A DNA stretch of 36,442 nucleotides from Lentisphaerales bacterium (GCA_022446985.1 JAKVBD010000050.1:1-36442); one strand, 5' to 3'; positions 18,301 to 25,720 are shown, counted from the first letter of the stretch. Translations and numbers: made by a program. Notes: generated from the letters alone by a model not told the origin.

Positions 18301-20080
18301 TCTCGATGAAGATGAAAATAAAGAAGAAGATACTTTATTGGGCAGCCATTCTGTAAAAGAAGCTGATGTAACTGCATTCTTAAGTATCCGTCCTTTAAAT
18401 AAGCCTGAGGTACAGATTTTCGATGGTCACCTAATCGAAACAAGTTCAGTTTTGACGTCCGGGTCCCAAGTCGTTTTAAAAGCCTTAACCACTGTTCCTT
18501 CTCAAGCTAAAAAAAGAATCATTGTATCTGCTCCAAGCAATGCAGAAAGTCTCATTAAACACTTAAGCTCTTATGCGGATGTTACCTGGTTGGAGTCCAA
18601 CGACGTTTGGCCAACTGCTTCTGATAATGCCAAACTATGGCTGGAAGCAGACATAAAGACCAAAACAGTACTCCTAGATGCTTTTACTCCTGAATTTGCT
18701 GCAAGCGCTCGCTACTTCTGTGAGAGAGCAAACAAAAACTCCATACATGTCAGCGAGTTCCAGTTAATAGATGATTCAATAAAAGTCGTTTATGAGGGAA
18801 ATATTAAAGGCATTGGTACAGATGCTGCCCTACTTTTAAATTCTTCTTTTACACAAAAATCAGTTAAACCAAGCGTTTACAATGGATCGATAAATAGAAG
18901 CTCCATAGATGTTAGTAAATCTTTGGAAACTCATCTTCCGCCAGAACCACCGAAAACTGAAGCTATTTCCATAGAGTCTCCACAAAATGCCGCAGACTAT
19001 CTGAAACAAGAACTGGGTTTAGAGGAAGGGACTCATGATTATGAGGTACTTGATTCCGAATTGTCTCTTAGTGGAACTGTCATTGTTGGTTCACTCAAAG
19101 ATGGGGATATTTCAAGAGATACATTAGCTGCTGTCGACGCTCTTTCTGGAACTAACCAATCGTTAACACTGTGTATAGCGGGAGCAGAAGGCTTTGATAA
19201 ATCAAAAATTCAGAAATTGGCAAGCTTACCAAACCATATCTGCTTGATTGATTTTCCAGAAGTCTGGTTAAAAGATCCTAAAATCAGTTCGCAGTATATC
19301 AATAAACTTCTTTCTCAAAGTGAATTGCAAGTCATTTATTTTGCCAGCTCTTTGGCTGGAGAAGCTGGAATTATCGCTGCAGAGAAAAGTCTCGAGCTGA
19401 AAACTGGAGTCACGAAAGTAAGAATGCGTCAAAATGATATTCTAATCTCCTGTGAAAATGCCGAAGGTACTGTGGAAGAACAGTACGAAGTCACATCATC
19501 AACAGTTGCGATTTTGGCTAATAATCTCTTAAAGCCGAAAAAGGCTTCTACTAATAATAGTTGTGCTATAAGCCACTTTAATCCTCAGGTTTCACTTGAG
19601 AGTGTTCAAACCTTCGTCGACCTGCTTAACAAATCAGCGAATGACTGTGGCGCGGATTCGATAGAAGATGCCAACTTCATCATCGACATAGGTTATGGTA
19701 TCGGCAATCAAGACAATTACGATGAGTTTATTACGCCACTAACAAATACATTGAAGGAGATGGATGTAAAGTTCTCAATTGGCGCCTCAAGAAAACTAGT
19801 AGAAACTCTAAAGATACTTCCGCCGGAAACTCAAATTGGTCAATCCGGTAGCACAGTGGCTCCAACTATTCTTATAGCTGTAGGTATTTCCGGTGCACCT
19901 CAACACATAAACTACATTGGTAAAAACACCTCAATTCTATGCTTTAATGTAGACGCAAAAGCTCCTCTAATGGTGCTAAATGAAAGCAAACCTTTCCCAA
20001 AGGTTTATCCTTTAGCTGGAGACTTGAAGTACAGTATTCCAAAGTTAACTGAAGCTTTAAAGTCAATTTCAGAAGCATAA
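12344..20080 (+). CDS. ETF:quinone oxidoreductase - acyl-CoA dehydrogenase - ETF fusion protein
   Basis: A single uninterrupted frame of 2578 codons. In order: (1) ETF-QO-like part, ~1-690, with FAD Rossmann motif GAGAAG at 13-18, a GGACTGIGLDFPYPNYTG segment, a hydrophobic stretch at 531-555, and a [4Fe-4S] module with Cys631, Cys655, Cys658 and Cys661 in the ETF-QO spacing. (2) A degenerate acyl-CoA dehydrogenase-like module, ~765-1125, ending in GGTGFSEDD and YRDASIFKYLLG, without the catalytic Glu. (3) A full acyl-CoA dehydrogenase, ~1283-1860, with TEPSAGSD (1529-1536), MWITNG (1645-1650) and catalytic Glu1839 in IYEGTNEIQR. (4) An ETF beta-like module, ~2006-2190. (5) ETF alpha, ~2241-2578, with GASR, GQSG (2499-2502) and GISGAPQH (2514-2521), which bind FAD. 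Known roles predict electron flow acyl-CoA to dehydrogenase FAD, ETF FAD, QO centres and quinone, at the membrane. The ATG has GGAG six bases upstream. gph follows 66 nt later. Confidence 0.85.
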   Translation: MDLKTKRDVIVVGAGAAGLTAALHLANQDLTVSVIDGAGHPGAENWAGCVFFGENLAHKDVLGPNWQENTAIERPLVARGIYMTNGVDTAGLSYKDPDTYQNCATVLRPVFDHDLSEIARSKGVEILSRTTAIGLIKEEEKVIGVSTEKGPIYSDLVFLAEGDAAHLVSKEGYSNLPAGDKGHYLQGIKEVIHLPSSEIEKRFKVNEGEGCAYEMIIRNARIGGKTVQLNMGAFIYTNRESLSIGLVLPLDNLATHFKGDHNNLMEWFKSLPIMQKWTEDGERTAYGAKIINANGFKHLANFCDDGLAIGGACTGIGLDFPYPNYTGPASFTGLCLGQAVKEIKAKNGKFNKENLLEHYESKIRNSQYYKDMEVTKDWAGYIAGTQAFFSLFTDLKMDCGHPFFEKDKSFFSAFRESARSFFYHGQGKLGALIADLRNQQRCAGASAVSPLGFIKGLFSSAPLEVNSSGDLRMEFFHGSEEVTENMSGPIKSIVGMLDETIKGAFNTLYRNDGGALKDRFETLNCIIGKQAFLPGVILLLISPFMIILGFAFGIIDAMTSKKKLMQTETAKRVMAARKAQEISSFKAPTSVEDKLATIVYETEKDCHIKVQWPLNKFLPESDPNSALWHICPAGVYHAKSDPAGMLRPVVDYENCVKCESCWRGSPLADWGRRDSHRLIYRVKTTAVSSLIRHLSAPGKPLPENDGSEYNSPVHANEEAQSILSSIDSYINRIDEIIHSTNRTLDATQRFWIKQQLDVVDDLIPDLEKCYDGERSAQLLKVLNESIENAKEFHRIERFFWIDAELLKLRQHSLAQLGLTQPSIDNLIPESTDRVELNAEEYFNHAHIHHIKENGLSNADIAILKSWIDEKDEAKFTSIISELSKIDLSLTATAMMAWLGRKFSGEERTLLFTNTVTENPDGTLSGHIPFALAAVDKKWLLIQDNSAWLLDSEADGLEMKEVGTVGLRSSLPTELTLTQVTAQKLTSFNAESSFKEAVNLFSQAVIGAGDYLLQKSMDHGTGRIQFPDLFQDEHGRDGIIKFGAVKSLISHIACRLELLKIAAKSDISEHFLYVQAGKWLGTQEGSFTYNASQVFGGTGFSEDDTLSPYYRDASIFKYLLGDPYVIQKNYSENSREWNLPKEELLEPQFKWLHLALEADKEIAANHNDLSFRAEMDHSFLKAAIHEFIEAKQNGESLLLRQQIFDLAARIYWNSATNRQFDSKSRERHIACGKLLVKKDWKNTQVKEGDFKYEEFLESIPAQPTGYYLTDANFDIPKYSKESLKQEDRLYNLGQTLNNDFKEYFIDKDFDGMSYVRYAEAKHGHSNEVIKMFHDKGYMRLIIPSELGGGGSHKAEYYLLISASMQYGDPALSLIIQASTSIGTSPMLLAYKKDVPRAIKEISEIKGLEDNLKRWSEICKELDRLVKIPDPAAIKNKFKPLGEEVKGLAKKNSVFKSYCGGFLYDLHKAGQAGMSFQLDLMGELLLKAAGKLDSFIPRIDELSENFDLRKGGVGFFLSMIASGQTSAFALTEPSAGSDTARVSTRAELKEVEVTLENEAHIFEIDGEKKVLITLNQTRYEDGKLQIRLQESEEWEDVMYDKYNWEDDSGYRYFMRNGEEFVFNEFGNVTERDGKILYIYYELTGSKMWITNGRFAGLFAMYAKTPEGVTGFCCDRYIEGLTIGKDEDKMGQNASPTNEVFLERARISKDFVLGIEGRGQVNALETLNVGRAGLSLSSLALSEDVLDAAIEISSDSDDDMALLGKMSEEVFGGYASAYEMIGIFDKPGSDARMESAIGKFMNSEILHRVILYSEGIHGSQAQTFNHDVEKKKRDARILNIYEGTNEIQRFLILKDLVEQVTKKDAAEQATYSKNCNYVKTWDSARLKLLHVVKQIKLDIGSKAWMDAQLQPVFFPLAEIAGWLKYSEGAIWRYNDIKDANAPEVLRESLIGSIERSFSEMNRRFILFEETYSNLSKGIRPSEISICTLLLDEDENKEEDTLLGSHSVKEADVTAFLSIRPLNKPEVQIFDGHLIETSSVLTSGSQVVLKALTTVPSQAKKRIIVSAPSNAESLIKHLSSYADVTWLESNDVWPTASDNAKLWLEADIKTKTVLLDAFTPEFAASARYFCERANKNSIHVSEFQLIDDSIKVVYEGNIKGIGTDAALLLNSSFTQKSVKPSVYNGSINRSSIDVSKSLETHLPPEPPKTEAISIESPQNAADYLKQELGLEEGTHDYEVLDSELSLSGTVIVGSLKDGDISRDTLAAVDALSGTNQSLTLCIAGAEGFDKSKIQKLASLPNHICLIDFPEVWLKDPKISSQYINKLLSQSELQVIYFASSLAGEAGIIAAEKSLELKTGVTKVRMRQNDILISCENAEGTVEEQYEVTSSTVAILANNLLKPKKASTNNSCAISHFNPQVSLESVQTFVDLLNKSANDCGADSIEDANFIIDIGYGIGNQDNYDEFITPLTNTLKEMDVKFSIGASRKLVETLKILPPETQIGQSGSTVAPTILIAVGISGAPQHINYIGKNTSILCFNVDAKAPLMVLNESKPFPKVYPLAGDLKYSIPKLTEALKSISEA

Positions 20081-20146
20081 GCAACGAGTAGCTATTGAAA
20101 GCTGATATTAAGAACATAAGAGTCTCTAAAACAATTGAAGAGACTC

Positions 20147-20776
20147 ATGAAATACAAAGCATATATTTTTGATTTAGACGGCACCCTCGTCGATTCAGGC
20201 CCAGACCTGGCTAATGCAACTAACTTGATGCGCGAACACTATGGTCTTGAGAAACTACCCATTCCTCAAATCTTCACTTACATTGGTAATGGAGCTCAAA
20301 AGTTAGTTGAAAGAGCTATGAAAGATTCAGGCTTCGACATTGATGAAGCTTTGAAAGTATTTTTAAAGTGTTATGAAGAAAACATCCTTATTCAAACCAA
20401 ATTCTTTCCTGGTGTTGAAGACTTTCTGAAAAAGCTGAAGAAAGAAAAGGTCCCGGCTGTGGTATTAACAAATAAACCACAAGCCATGACCGATAAGCTT
20501 CTAGAAGAGATGAATGCAACTCAATACTTCAAACTCATTTACGGCCCTGAAGCTTATGGTAAAAAGCCTGACTCTGCCGGTTTAATTGAGTGTATGAAAC
20601 AATTGGGCGTTGAAGCTCATGAGACCTTAATGGTTGGCGATCATACTACCGACTTGAACGCTGCCACAGGCGCTGGTACACCTTCAGTATTCTGCACTTT
20701 TGGATTAGGTAATATGGAAGGATGTAATCCAGATTTTATTATCGAAAGCGGTGAAGAACTCTTTAAGTTCGCGTAA
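20147..20776 (+). CDS. gph: HAD-family phosphoglycolate phosphatase
   Basis: A 209-residue haloacid-dehalogenase hydrolase. Motif I is FDLDGTLVD with nucleophile Asp9 and acid/base Asp11. Motif II is VVLTNKP, Lys appears in the YGKKPDS region, and motif IV is GDHTTDLNAA. The cap sequence and the IGNGAQKLVERA phrase match Gph, which removes phosphate from 2-phosphoglycolate; related HAD phosphatases cannot be fully excluded. I chose ATG 20147 rather than TTG 20135 because the conserved KYKAYIFDLDGTL start then lies at the N-terminus and a GAAGAG Shine-Dalgarno-like stretch precedes it. It probably shares the transcript of the large fusion gene. Its last 14 bases overlap the convergent LptF/G gene. 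Confidence 0.8.
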   Translation: MKYKAYIFDLDGTLVDSGPDLANATNLMREHYGLEKLPIPQIFTYIGNGAQKLVERAMKDSGFDIDEALKVFLKCYEENILIQTKFFPGVEDFLKKLKKEKVPAVVLTNKPQAMTDKLLEEMNATQYFKLIYGPEAYGKKPDSAGLIECMKQLGVEAHETLMVGDHTTDLNAATGAGTPSVFCTFGLGNMEGCNPDFIIESGEELFKFA

Positions 20777-21857
20777 TCTTTTTCATAGCATAAAGGCCGT
20801 AACTAACAAATCCCAAGTTTGGAAGCCAGATCAAAAGGTGAGAGAAGGAGTACTTATCGAAGTTTTTCATCATCAACACAATGCTGAAATATACCATAAC
20901 TACGATAAGACTGACGACTAAACCTACACTGGTTTCTGAACGCGCACTGCTAAAACCGAAGGGCATCGCTATCATTAAGAACGCAAATGGACTTAATGCC
21001 ATTACAACATTTTGGTTTAGGCGAAAGAGTAATTCATTTACATCTTCTTTTTGATCAGTTTCAGACATCACCTTTATTCGCCCAACAAGACCATTAAAAT
21101 CCAAATACTTATCCCTCTTCACAAGGCTTCTTTGGTTTATCTGTTGGCCAATATCAATCGGGTACACGCCGTACTCTTTGGTCATAGGAGTACTCTCAAT
21201 TTGACCACCTTCTTTGAAGGTCACACCGCGAACTAAAACCTCATTTAAGTGCAGATTGATTTTCTTGCCCGATTCATCCACTTCTATTCTACCGTTCTTA
21301 CCATAGATAGTGGTAATCTTATTTTCATTTTCATTGATAACAATTGTTACTCTGGAAATCTGATCCCCTTCCTTTTCTCCAACCGTAATACTCAAATTAC
21401 CAAACTGCTGCGTCTTACCAGCGGAAAGCATACCCGATGGATTTTCCATCAAAACATTAAGCCGAGCATTTTTCAGATAAAATTTACAATAAGGCTTTAT
21501 GTAAAGTTGAAGATAAAGACAAACAGCACAAAGGAAAAAACTTAAAATCAATCCTGGAGCAGTAATCTGCCATAGGCTTATTCCGCTTGCTCGAAGAGCT
21601 GTAATCTCATTTTCAGCTGACATCCTGCTGTAAACAAGAATTACAGCAACCAGCATGGCAATAGGAATTGAGAATGCTAAAACTTCAGGCATAACGAAGG
21701 TAAACACTTTAGCAAAAGCAGCAAAAGAAATTCCTGAACTCAACAACTCCAGCATCTTAAGCAGTTGTCCTGTCATCATGATGAAACTCATCACAATTAT
21801 AGATGCACCAAATACTATTAGGAGATTTTTACTGACGTAACTATTAAGTATCTTCAT
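20763..21857 (-). CDS. LptF/LptG family lipopolysaccharide export permease
   Basis: A 364-residue YjgP/YjgQ inner-membrane protein. Three N-terminal helices (about 10-35, 50-75 and 98-120) are followed by a soluble beta-jellyroll region (~125-265) and three C-terminal helices. Family phrases are visible: SYVSKNLLIVFG at the start, ALRASGIS in the coupling-helix region, and LLFRLNQNVVMALSPFAFLMIAMPFGF before the last helices. In Gram-negatives the LptF and LptG subunits, with LptB2, extract lipopolysaccharide from the inner membrane. Only one of the two is present here and I cannot say which, so no symbol is given. This is the best evidence in the window for an outer membrane. The 3' ends of this gene and gph overlap by 14 bases. 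Confidence 0.85.
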   Translation of the reverse strand: MKILNSYVSKNLLIVFGASIIVMSFIMMTGQLLKMLELLSSGISFAAFAKVFTFVMPEVLAFSIPIAMLVAVILVYSRMSAENEITALRASGISLWQITAPGLILSFFLCAVCLYLQLYIKPYCKFYLKNARLNVLMENPSGMLSAGKTQQFGNLSITVGEKEGDQISRVTIVINENENKITTIYGKNGRIEVDESGKKINLHLNEVLVRGVTFKEGGQIESTPMTKEYGVYPIDIGQQINQRSLVKRDKYLDFNGLVGRIKVMSETDQKEDVNELLFRLNQNVVMALSPFAFLMIAMPFGFSSARSETSVGLVVSLIVVMVYFSIVLMMKNFDKYSFSHLLIWLPNLGFVSYGLYAMKKITRT

Positions 21858-21927
21858 AAACGATTTATTAGAAATTTTCCTGTAGTATAGCCGTTGGTCT
21901 TTAGTTTACCATTGGCCAGTTGTCTGA

Positions 21928-22536
21928 CTAGAGCTTTTTAGCAACAATTGCCAACCAGCGCTGCTCTTCCCTCGGCCAGCCCTGTGGGCGGTAATAGTGA
22001 TCAATGATTTCATAGCCTGCAGCCTTAAAGAATTTTTCGTACTCGAGGTATTCCATATAATTACCATATCTGGAACCATCGAAGTATTCACCGTCACCTC
22101 GGGGATTCGAACAGAACAAAATGCCTTCTTCTTTTAAAGCTGTATTTAGCTGAAGTAAAACTTCTTTGAATTGCGATTTAGGGATATGAAATAGAGAAGC
22201 ATTTGCAAAAATACCGTCAAAGTGACTTTCTGGTAAATCCAGTTCTCGGAAGTCCTGATGTAAAACTTCACAGTCTGAATATTCTCTAGCCATTTCACAA
22301 AAGCTTTCACAACCATCTAACCCGGTAGGAATATAACCTCTGTTCAAAAAGTGCTTTAAATCTCTTCCTGGACCACAGCCAAAATCTAAAATTCTAACAT
22401 CTCCTGATCGTGGCAATCTCGTTTGAAGAGCTGCGTAATTTTGATTTACATCGTGATCTTTGGTACCTTCCCAGAAGCTTTCTGAGTTAGCTTGATAATG
22501 CATAATAGTAATTTTATGCGGATCTATTTCATTCAT
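21928..22536 (-). CDS. Class I SAM-dependent methyltransferase
   Basis: A 202-residue soluble protein. Motif I, the SAM-binding loop, is ILDFGCGPGRD at 49-59. The acidic residue ending strand beta2 is in PTGLDGCE, and motif post-I/II appears as DFRELDLPESHFDGIFANASLFHIP. The C-terminal strand pair carries YRPQGWPREEQRW. The substrate (small molecule or protein) cannot be told. The ATG at 22536 is three bases past the kinase stop with no clear Shine-Dalgarno, so translation is probably coupled to the kinase gene. An internal Met12 (22503) is an alternative start that also lacks a Shine-Dalgarno. The pairing suggests the two products act together, but that is inference. Confidence 0.85.
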   Translation of the reverse strand: MNEIDPHKITIMHYQANSESFWEGTKDHDVNQNYAALQTRLPRSGDVRILDFGCGPGRDLKHFLNRGYIPTGLDGCESFCEMAREYSDCEVLHQDFRELDLPESHFDGIFANASLFHIPKSQFKEVLLQLNTALKEEGILFCSNPRGDGEYFDGSRYGNYMEYLEYEKFFKAAGYEIIDHYYRPQGWPREEQRWLAIVAKKL

Positions 22537-22539
22537 AAC

Positions 22540-23511
22540 TTAATGATTAATCTTAGGACGACCACTGTCGACTAATTGAGGGGGTTCACCGTTTAATAAA
22601 CGAACAAGATCGTCGTAGCACTCCTGCGCTGTAACATACCTATCATCAGGATCTGTGGACATCATTGTCTGCAAGACAAATGCGACATCTTCTGAGACAG
22701 AATAGTCAAACATGCGAATATCAGGCACAGAAGATTCTAATCGTGCATAAATAGTCTTCTTAAGAGATGGGTCATCAAATGGCGGATCACCAGCAATTAA
22801 ATGAAACAACGTAACACCTAAAGCATAAATATCTGAACGATTGTCTTGATAATCTCCACTGATAGATTCAGGGCTTAGATAGAAAGGCGTACCTTCTATT
22901 TTCATATCATCAAACCATTCACCATGCTCGTTAACCATACCGAAGTCACAAATCTTAATGTAACCTTCGTTATCAATCAAAATGTTGTGAGGCTTTATAT
23001 CTCTATGAATGGCCAAGTGGTTTGACCACACATAATCAAGGGCTTTACATACTTCACAGCCGACAGCAATGGCATCTTCGACAGGCATCTTTTCGTATTG
23101 TTCTAAGTAATCGTTTAGATCCATACTCTCAAAAAGTTCTGTTTCCAGATACTCAACACGACCACCATGGCCACCGGAATAAACTCGAATTATATTTTCA
23201 TGAATTAAAGAAGCTGCAAATTCAAATTCTTTATTGAAATCACTTTCTCCATCAGCGTATTCTGGACAGAGAAATAACTTGAGAGCGCAATAACGATCTT
23301 CCTGGGTATTCAAGGCCTTATAAACTATGGCATTGCTGCCCTGACCGATTTCTTCTATAAGTTTGAAGTGAAGAAAGGTTTCTGGATCCGGTTCCTGCTC
23401 ACTATGAAGGTAAAAAAGGTGCATGCAGTCTGGACAACGATAAACAAGTTGCGTATCTGACTCTACTGCTCCTTCAGCAGCCTGGCAGATAGGGCATTTA
23501 TCGATTTTCAC
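22540..23511 (-). CDS. Ser/Thr protein kinase with N-terminal zinc ribbon
   Basis: A 323-residue Hanks-type kinase. Residues 6-29 form a CxxC-(16)-CxxC zinc ribbon (Cys6, Cys9, Cys26, Cys29). The kinase domain spans about 50-312, with glycine loop IGQGSNAIVY, ATP-anchoring Lys78 in ALKLF, catalytic HRD at 169-171, DFG at 189-191, then GTPFYLSPE and RSDIYALGV. All key residues are intact, so it should be active. No membrane segment is predicted; it is cytosolic, with the zinc ribbon as a possible binding or sensing module. The start is GTG 23511 with AGAGGA five bases upstream. The methyltransferase gene follows after three bases and is a candidate partner or target. Confidence 0.93.
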   Translation of the reverse strand: MKIDKCPICQAAEGAVESDTQLVYRCPDCMHLFYLHSEQEPDPETFLHFKLIEEIGQGSNAIVYKALNTQEDRYCALKLFLCPEYADGESDFNKEFEFAASLIHENIIRVYSGGHGGRVEYLETELFESMDLNDYLEQYEKMPVEDAIAVGCEVCKALDYVWSNHLAIHRDIKPHNILIDNEGYIKICDFGMVNEHGEWFDDMKIEGTPFYLSPESISGDYQDNRSDIYALGVTLFHLIAGDPPFDDPSLKKTIYARLESSVPDIRMFDYSVSEDVAFVLQTMMSTDPDDRYVTAQECYDDLVRLLNGEPPQLVDSGRPKINH

Positions 23512-23628
23512 AAAAATCCTCTACTTGAATTAACTCTATTTGAACTTAGCATTACTCACTACAAAAGCCATAATGATGGCAATGAATTTGCGTGTATATA
23601 ACCAGATTAAATTTTGAAAGATAAAATT

Positions 23629-23925
23629 ATGCAAAAAGACCCAACAATAATTGCTGTTTTAAAGATAAACATCCTGGATTCTCCCATTAAGGGAATCATC
23701 TATCTGTTAAACTACAAAGAAGGCGCAGCTGGCATTTGCGTTTGCAGAGGTCATAAAAGCCCTATTTTTGAAACTGAGACCGATACTGACGCTTATCATC
23801 AATGCCGTGAATGGTTCATGTCGAATTATGATGGCTTCGTACAGGTTAATAAACTAACCGGAGAAGAAGAAGAGCAGGAGATAAAGCGCTTTGAAGATTT
23901 TAAAGATTGCTTCAAACAGACTTAG
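23629..23925 (+). CDS. Hypothetical small acidic protein
   Basis: A 98-residue protein that I do not recognise. It starts with a beta-rich part (PTIIAVLKINILDSPIKGIIYLLNY), has CVCRGHKSP in the middle and a Glu-rich end (EEEEQEIKRFEDF). It has no signal peptide or membrane segment. ATG 23629 is preferred over TTG 23614 because GAAAG lies eight bases upstream of it. It is divergent from the zinc-ribbon kinase (about 117 bp between starts) and convergent with the helicase gene, with 22 bp between the ends. Confidence 0.55.
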   Translation: MQKDPTIIAVLKINILDSPIKGIIYLLNYKEGAAGICVCRGHKSPIFETETDTDAYHQCREWFMSNYDGFVQVNKLTGEEEEQEIKRFEDFKDCFKQT

Positions 23926-23947
23926 TGATGTAGGTTTTCCCTACACT

Positions 23948-25069
23948 CTACTTCTTAGTTTTTCGCTTAAAAGACTTCTTCTTGGTGTTAACACGAAATT
24001 TTATTTCATCAAAAGTCACATCTAATTTCTTAGTGTATTTCTTCAACATAAAAGCATCTTTTTGACTCACCAGAGTAATACACTTCCCTGATTTACCTGC
24101 ACGTCCAGACCTACCGCTTCGGTGAATAAAAATTTCCGAGTCACGTGCTATAGAGTATTGAATCACATGTACATCCGGGAAGTCCATACCTCGAGCCAGA
24201 GAATCACTGGTAATCAATGCCTTGATTTTACCGGAACGTAAATCCTTTACGGCCTTTTCTCTTTGATGTTTATTCGTCTGTGAATCAAGTTTACTGCAGG
24301 CAATGTCCTCTCTAATTAAAAAATTAGCGAGATGAGTTGTATGGCGAACATCATTTACAAAAATTACGGTAGGAGGAAAGTTCAATTGCCTTAAAAGTTT
24401 AACGAGCGATATTTCTTTTTTATCATCGTTACAAAACAAATATGAATGATGAATAGTTCCTTCCCTTTCTGAGACAACAATATCCTCAACCTCGAAATCA
24501 AGATCATTCAATATCGCTAAAGAAGCTTCACTATATGTTGCTGAGGCAACAATAAGTTGATTAACTTTGCGAAGGAAAGGCTGAATTTGCAGTCCACGTC
24601 TTCCGGATAAGACCAAATCCATTTCATCAATAACAAGCACGCTATTTTCTTTGATTGGAAATTTCCCAACTGAGAACAACTCTGTCGATTTTGCTGGAGT
24701 ACAACAAATGAAACGAGGCTGCTTTTTCAATCTCTCTTTTTGACGCTTGGGATTCGCTTGACCAACAATCAATTGTGAGGAAACATCTGGGTACAGTTCT
24801 TTAAATACTGTGTGAATCTGTGAACACAATTCAGCCGAAGAAGCCAAAACAACAATATTCAATAAAGAATCTTCAAGAAGTTTTTGACCTAATGGCAACA
24901 AGTAGGAAAGTGTCTTACCGGTTCCGGTTGGAGCCATAATACGACAATTCTTACCCTCTGAGATCGGCACAGCTGCTAATTTCTGAATCTGAAAGAAATC
25001 CTCAAAACCAAATTCACTTAACTTGCTCTGAACCGAATCTGAGAGTTGTACTGGGAAATCACTATTCAC
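23948..25069 (-). CDS. DExD-box RNA helicase with a DEMD motif II
   Basis: A 373-residue superfamily 2 helicase without large extensions. The Q motif Gln is at residue 29 (FFQIQ), Walker A APTGTGKT at 46-53, motif II reads DEMD (148-151) where the family norm is DEAD, and motif III is SAT (176-178). In domain 2, RGMDFPDVHVIQY and HRSGRSGRAGK (motif VI) are intact. The C-terminus is a Lys/Arg-rich tail (NTKKKSFKRKTKK) suited to RNA binding. DEAD-box proteins remodel RNA in ribosome assembly and decay. The start is GTG 25069, because GGAGGA at 25076-25081 is spaced six bases from it; the longer frame would begin upstream of that site. The rplY terminator lies directly upstream, so expression needs readthrough or an unseen promoter. 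Confidence 0.88.
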   Translation of the reverse strand: MNSDFPVQLSDSVQSKLSEFGFEDFFQIQKLAAVPISEGKNCRIMAPTGTGKTLSYLLPLGQKLLEDSLLNIVVLASSAELCSQIHTVFKELYPDVSSQLIVGQANPKRQKERLKKQPRFICCTPAKSTELFSVGKFPIKENSVLVIDEMDLVLSGRRGLQIQPFLRKVNQLIVASATYSEASLAILNDLDFEVEDIVVSEREGTIHHSYLFCNDDKKEISLVKLLRQLNFPPTVIFVNDVRHTTHLANFLIREDIACSKLDSQTNKHQREKAVKDLRSGKIKALITSDSLARGMDFPDVHVIQYSIARDSEIFIHRSGRSGRAGKSGKCITLVSQKDAFMLKKYTKKLDVTFDEIKFRVNTKKKSFKRKTKK

Positions 25070-25075
25070 TCTAAA

Positions 25076-25081
25076 TCCTCC
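25076..25081 (-). promoter_or_regulatory. Shine-Dalgarno GGAGGA fixing the helicase start
   Basis: On the minus strand GGAGGA precedes GTG 25069 by six bases. It lies downstream of the possible TTG at 25087, so that earlier start is unlikely. Confidence 0.75.
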
Positions 25082-25082
25082 A

Positions 25083-25116
25083 AACAAAAAAGGCCGACTG
25101 ATAACAGTCGGCCTTT
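25083..25116 (-). terminator. Rho-independent terminator after ribosomal protein L25
   Basis: A perfect 12-bp inverted repeat (25089-25100 and 25105-25116, 4-nt loop) is read on the minus strand with a T-rich run after it. It sits between the L25 stop and the helicase ribosome-binding site. Confidence 0.85.
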
Positions 25117-25132
25117 AAAAACTTATAAAAGC

Positions 25133-25720
25133 TTAAGCTTCTGCTTTCGCTAGAGCTGCAGCTTCACGAGTAGCACGAGTCTGACCGACATATGCGATCA
25201 TTAGACTTGGATTAGAAATAACTTCTACACCTTCACCAGCTTCAAGACTACCTGCGTCGATTACATCTGAGAAATTCTTAAGATCTGCAGCATCTGCAGT
25301 AATGACAGATGGGATGTCTTTTGGAAGACAGATAACTTCTACTGCACTTGCACCCATAACCATTACACCACCAGCAACTACTAGCTGAGACTCACCGGTA
25401 ACTTTGACAGGAACTGTACATTTAACTTTAGTGTTTGGATCTACAGAGTAAAGATCAGCGTGAACGATATGCTGTCTGTCAAGTGTACGTATAACTTCCT
25501 TAAGAAGAACGTCTGTAGTTTTACCTTCAACATCAACAGAAATAAGTTGAGTTGTACCAGCTACTTTGATAGCTGCTTTAAGGTCAGTTTCTGTTACCTG
25601 GATGCTGATATTTTCACCAGCCTGTCCATAGATTTCAGCTGGAACGATACCTTCACGGCGAAGAGTTTTAACCTTCTTACCTTTTACTGTTCTTTCCTGG
25701 GCTTTTAATGAAATAGCCAT
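25133..25720 (-). CDS. rplY: 50S ribosomal protein L25 (CTC/TL5 long form)
   Basis: A 195-residue 5S-rRNA-binding protein. The N-terminal L25 domain has the typical start (SLKAQERTVKGKKVKTLRR), IPAEIYG-type GIVPAEIYGQ, and the HADLYSVDPN motif at its end. The C-terminal half is the beta-rich TL5/CTC domain seen in the long form of the family, so this is not the ~95-residue E. coli type. ATG 25720 is used because GGAAG lies six bases before it; a TTG at 25735 would extend the protein by five atypical residues. It is a single-gene unit with its own strong terminator. The 173-bp upstream spacer (25736-25908) has no promoter that I can call with confidence. Confidence 0.93.
   Translation of the reverse strand: MAISLKAQERTVKGKKVKTLRREGIVPAEIYGQAGENISIQVTETDLKAAIKVAGTTQLISVDVEGKTTDVLLKEVIRTLDRQHIVHADLYSVDPNTKVKCTVPVKVTGESQLVVAGGVMVMGASAVEVICLPKDIPSVITADAADLKNFSDVIDAGSLEAGEGVEVISNPSLMIAYVGQTRATREAAALAKAEA

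Noticed and set aside
12344..20080. The giant frame as an assembly or stop-codon artefact
   Set aside because: Each module is followed in frame by recognisable linker and next-module motifs, codon use is even, and motifs occur at the right spacing across 7.7 kb. A chance fusion by missing stops would need several coincident errors.
23929..23945. Inverted repeat between the small hypothetical and the helicase as a terminator
   Set aside because: The stem is only 6 bp and no T-run follows on either strand.
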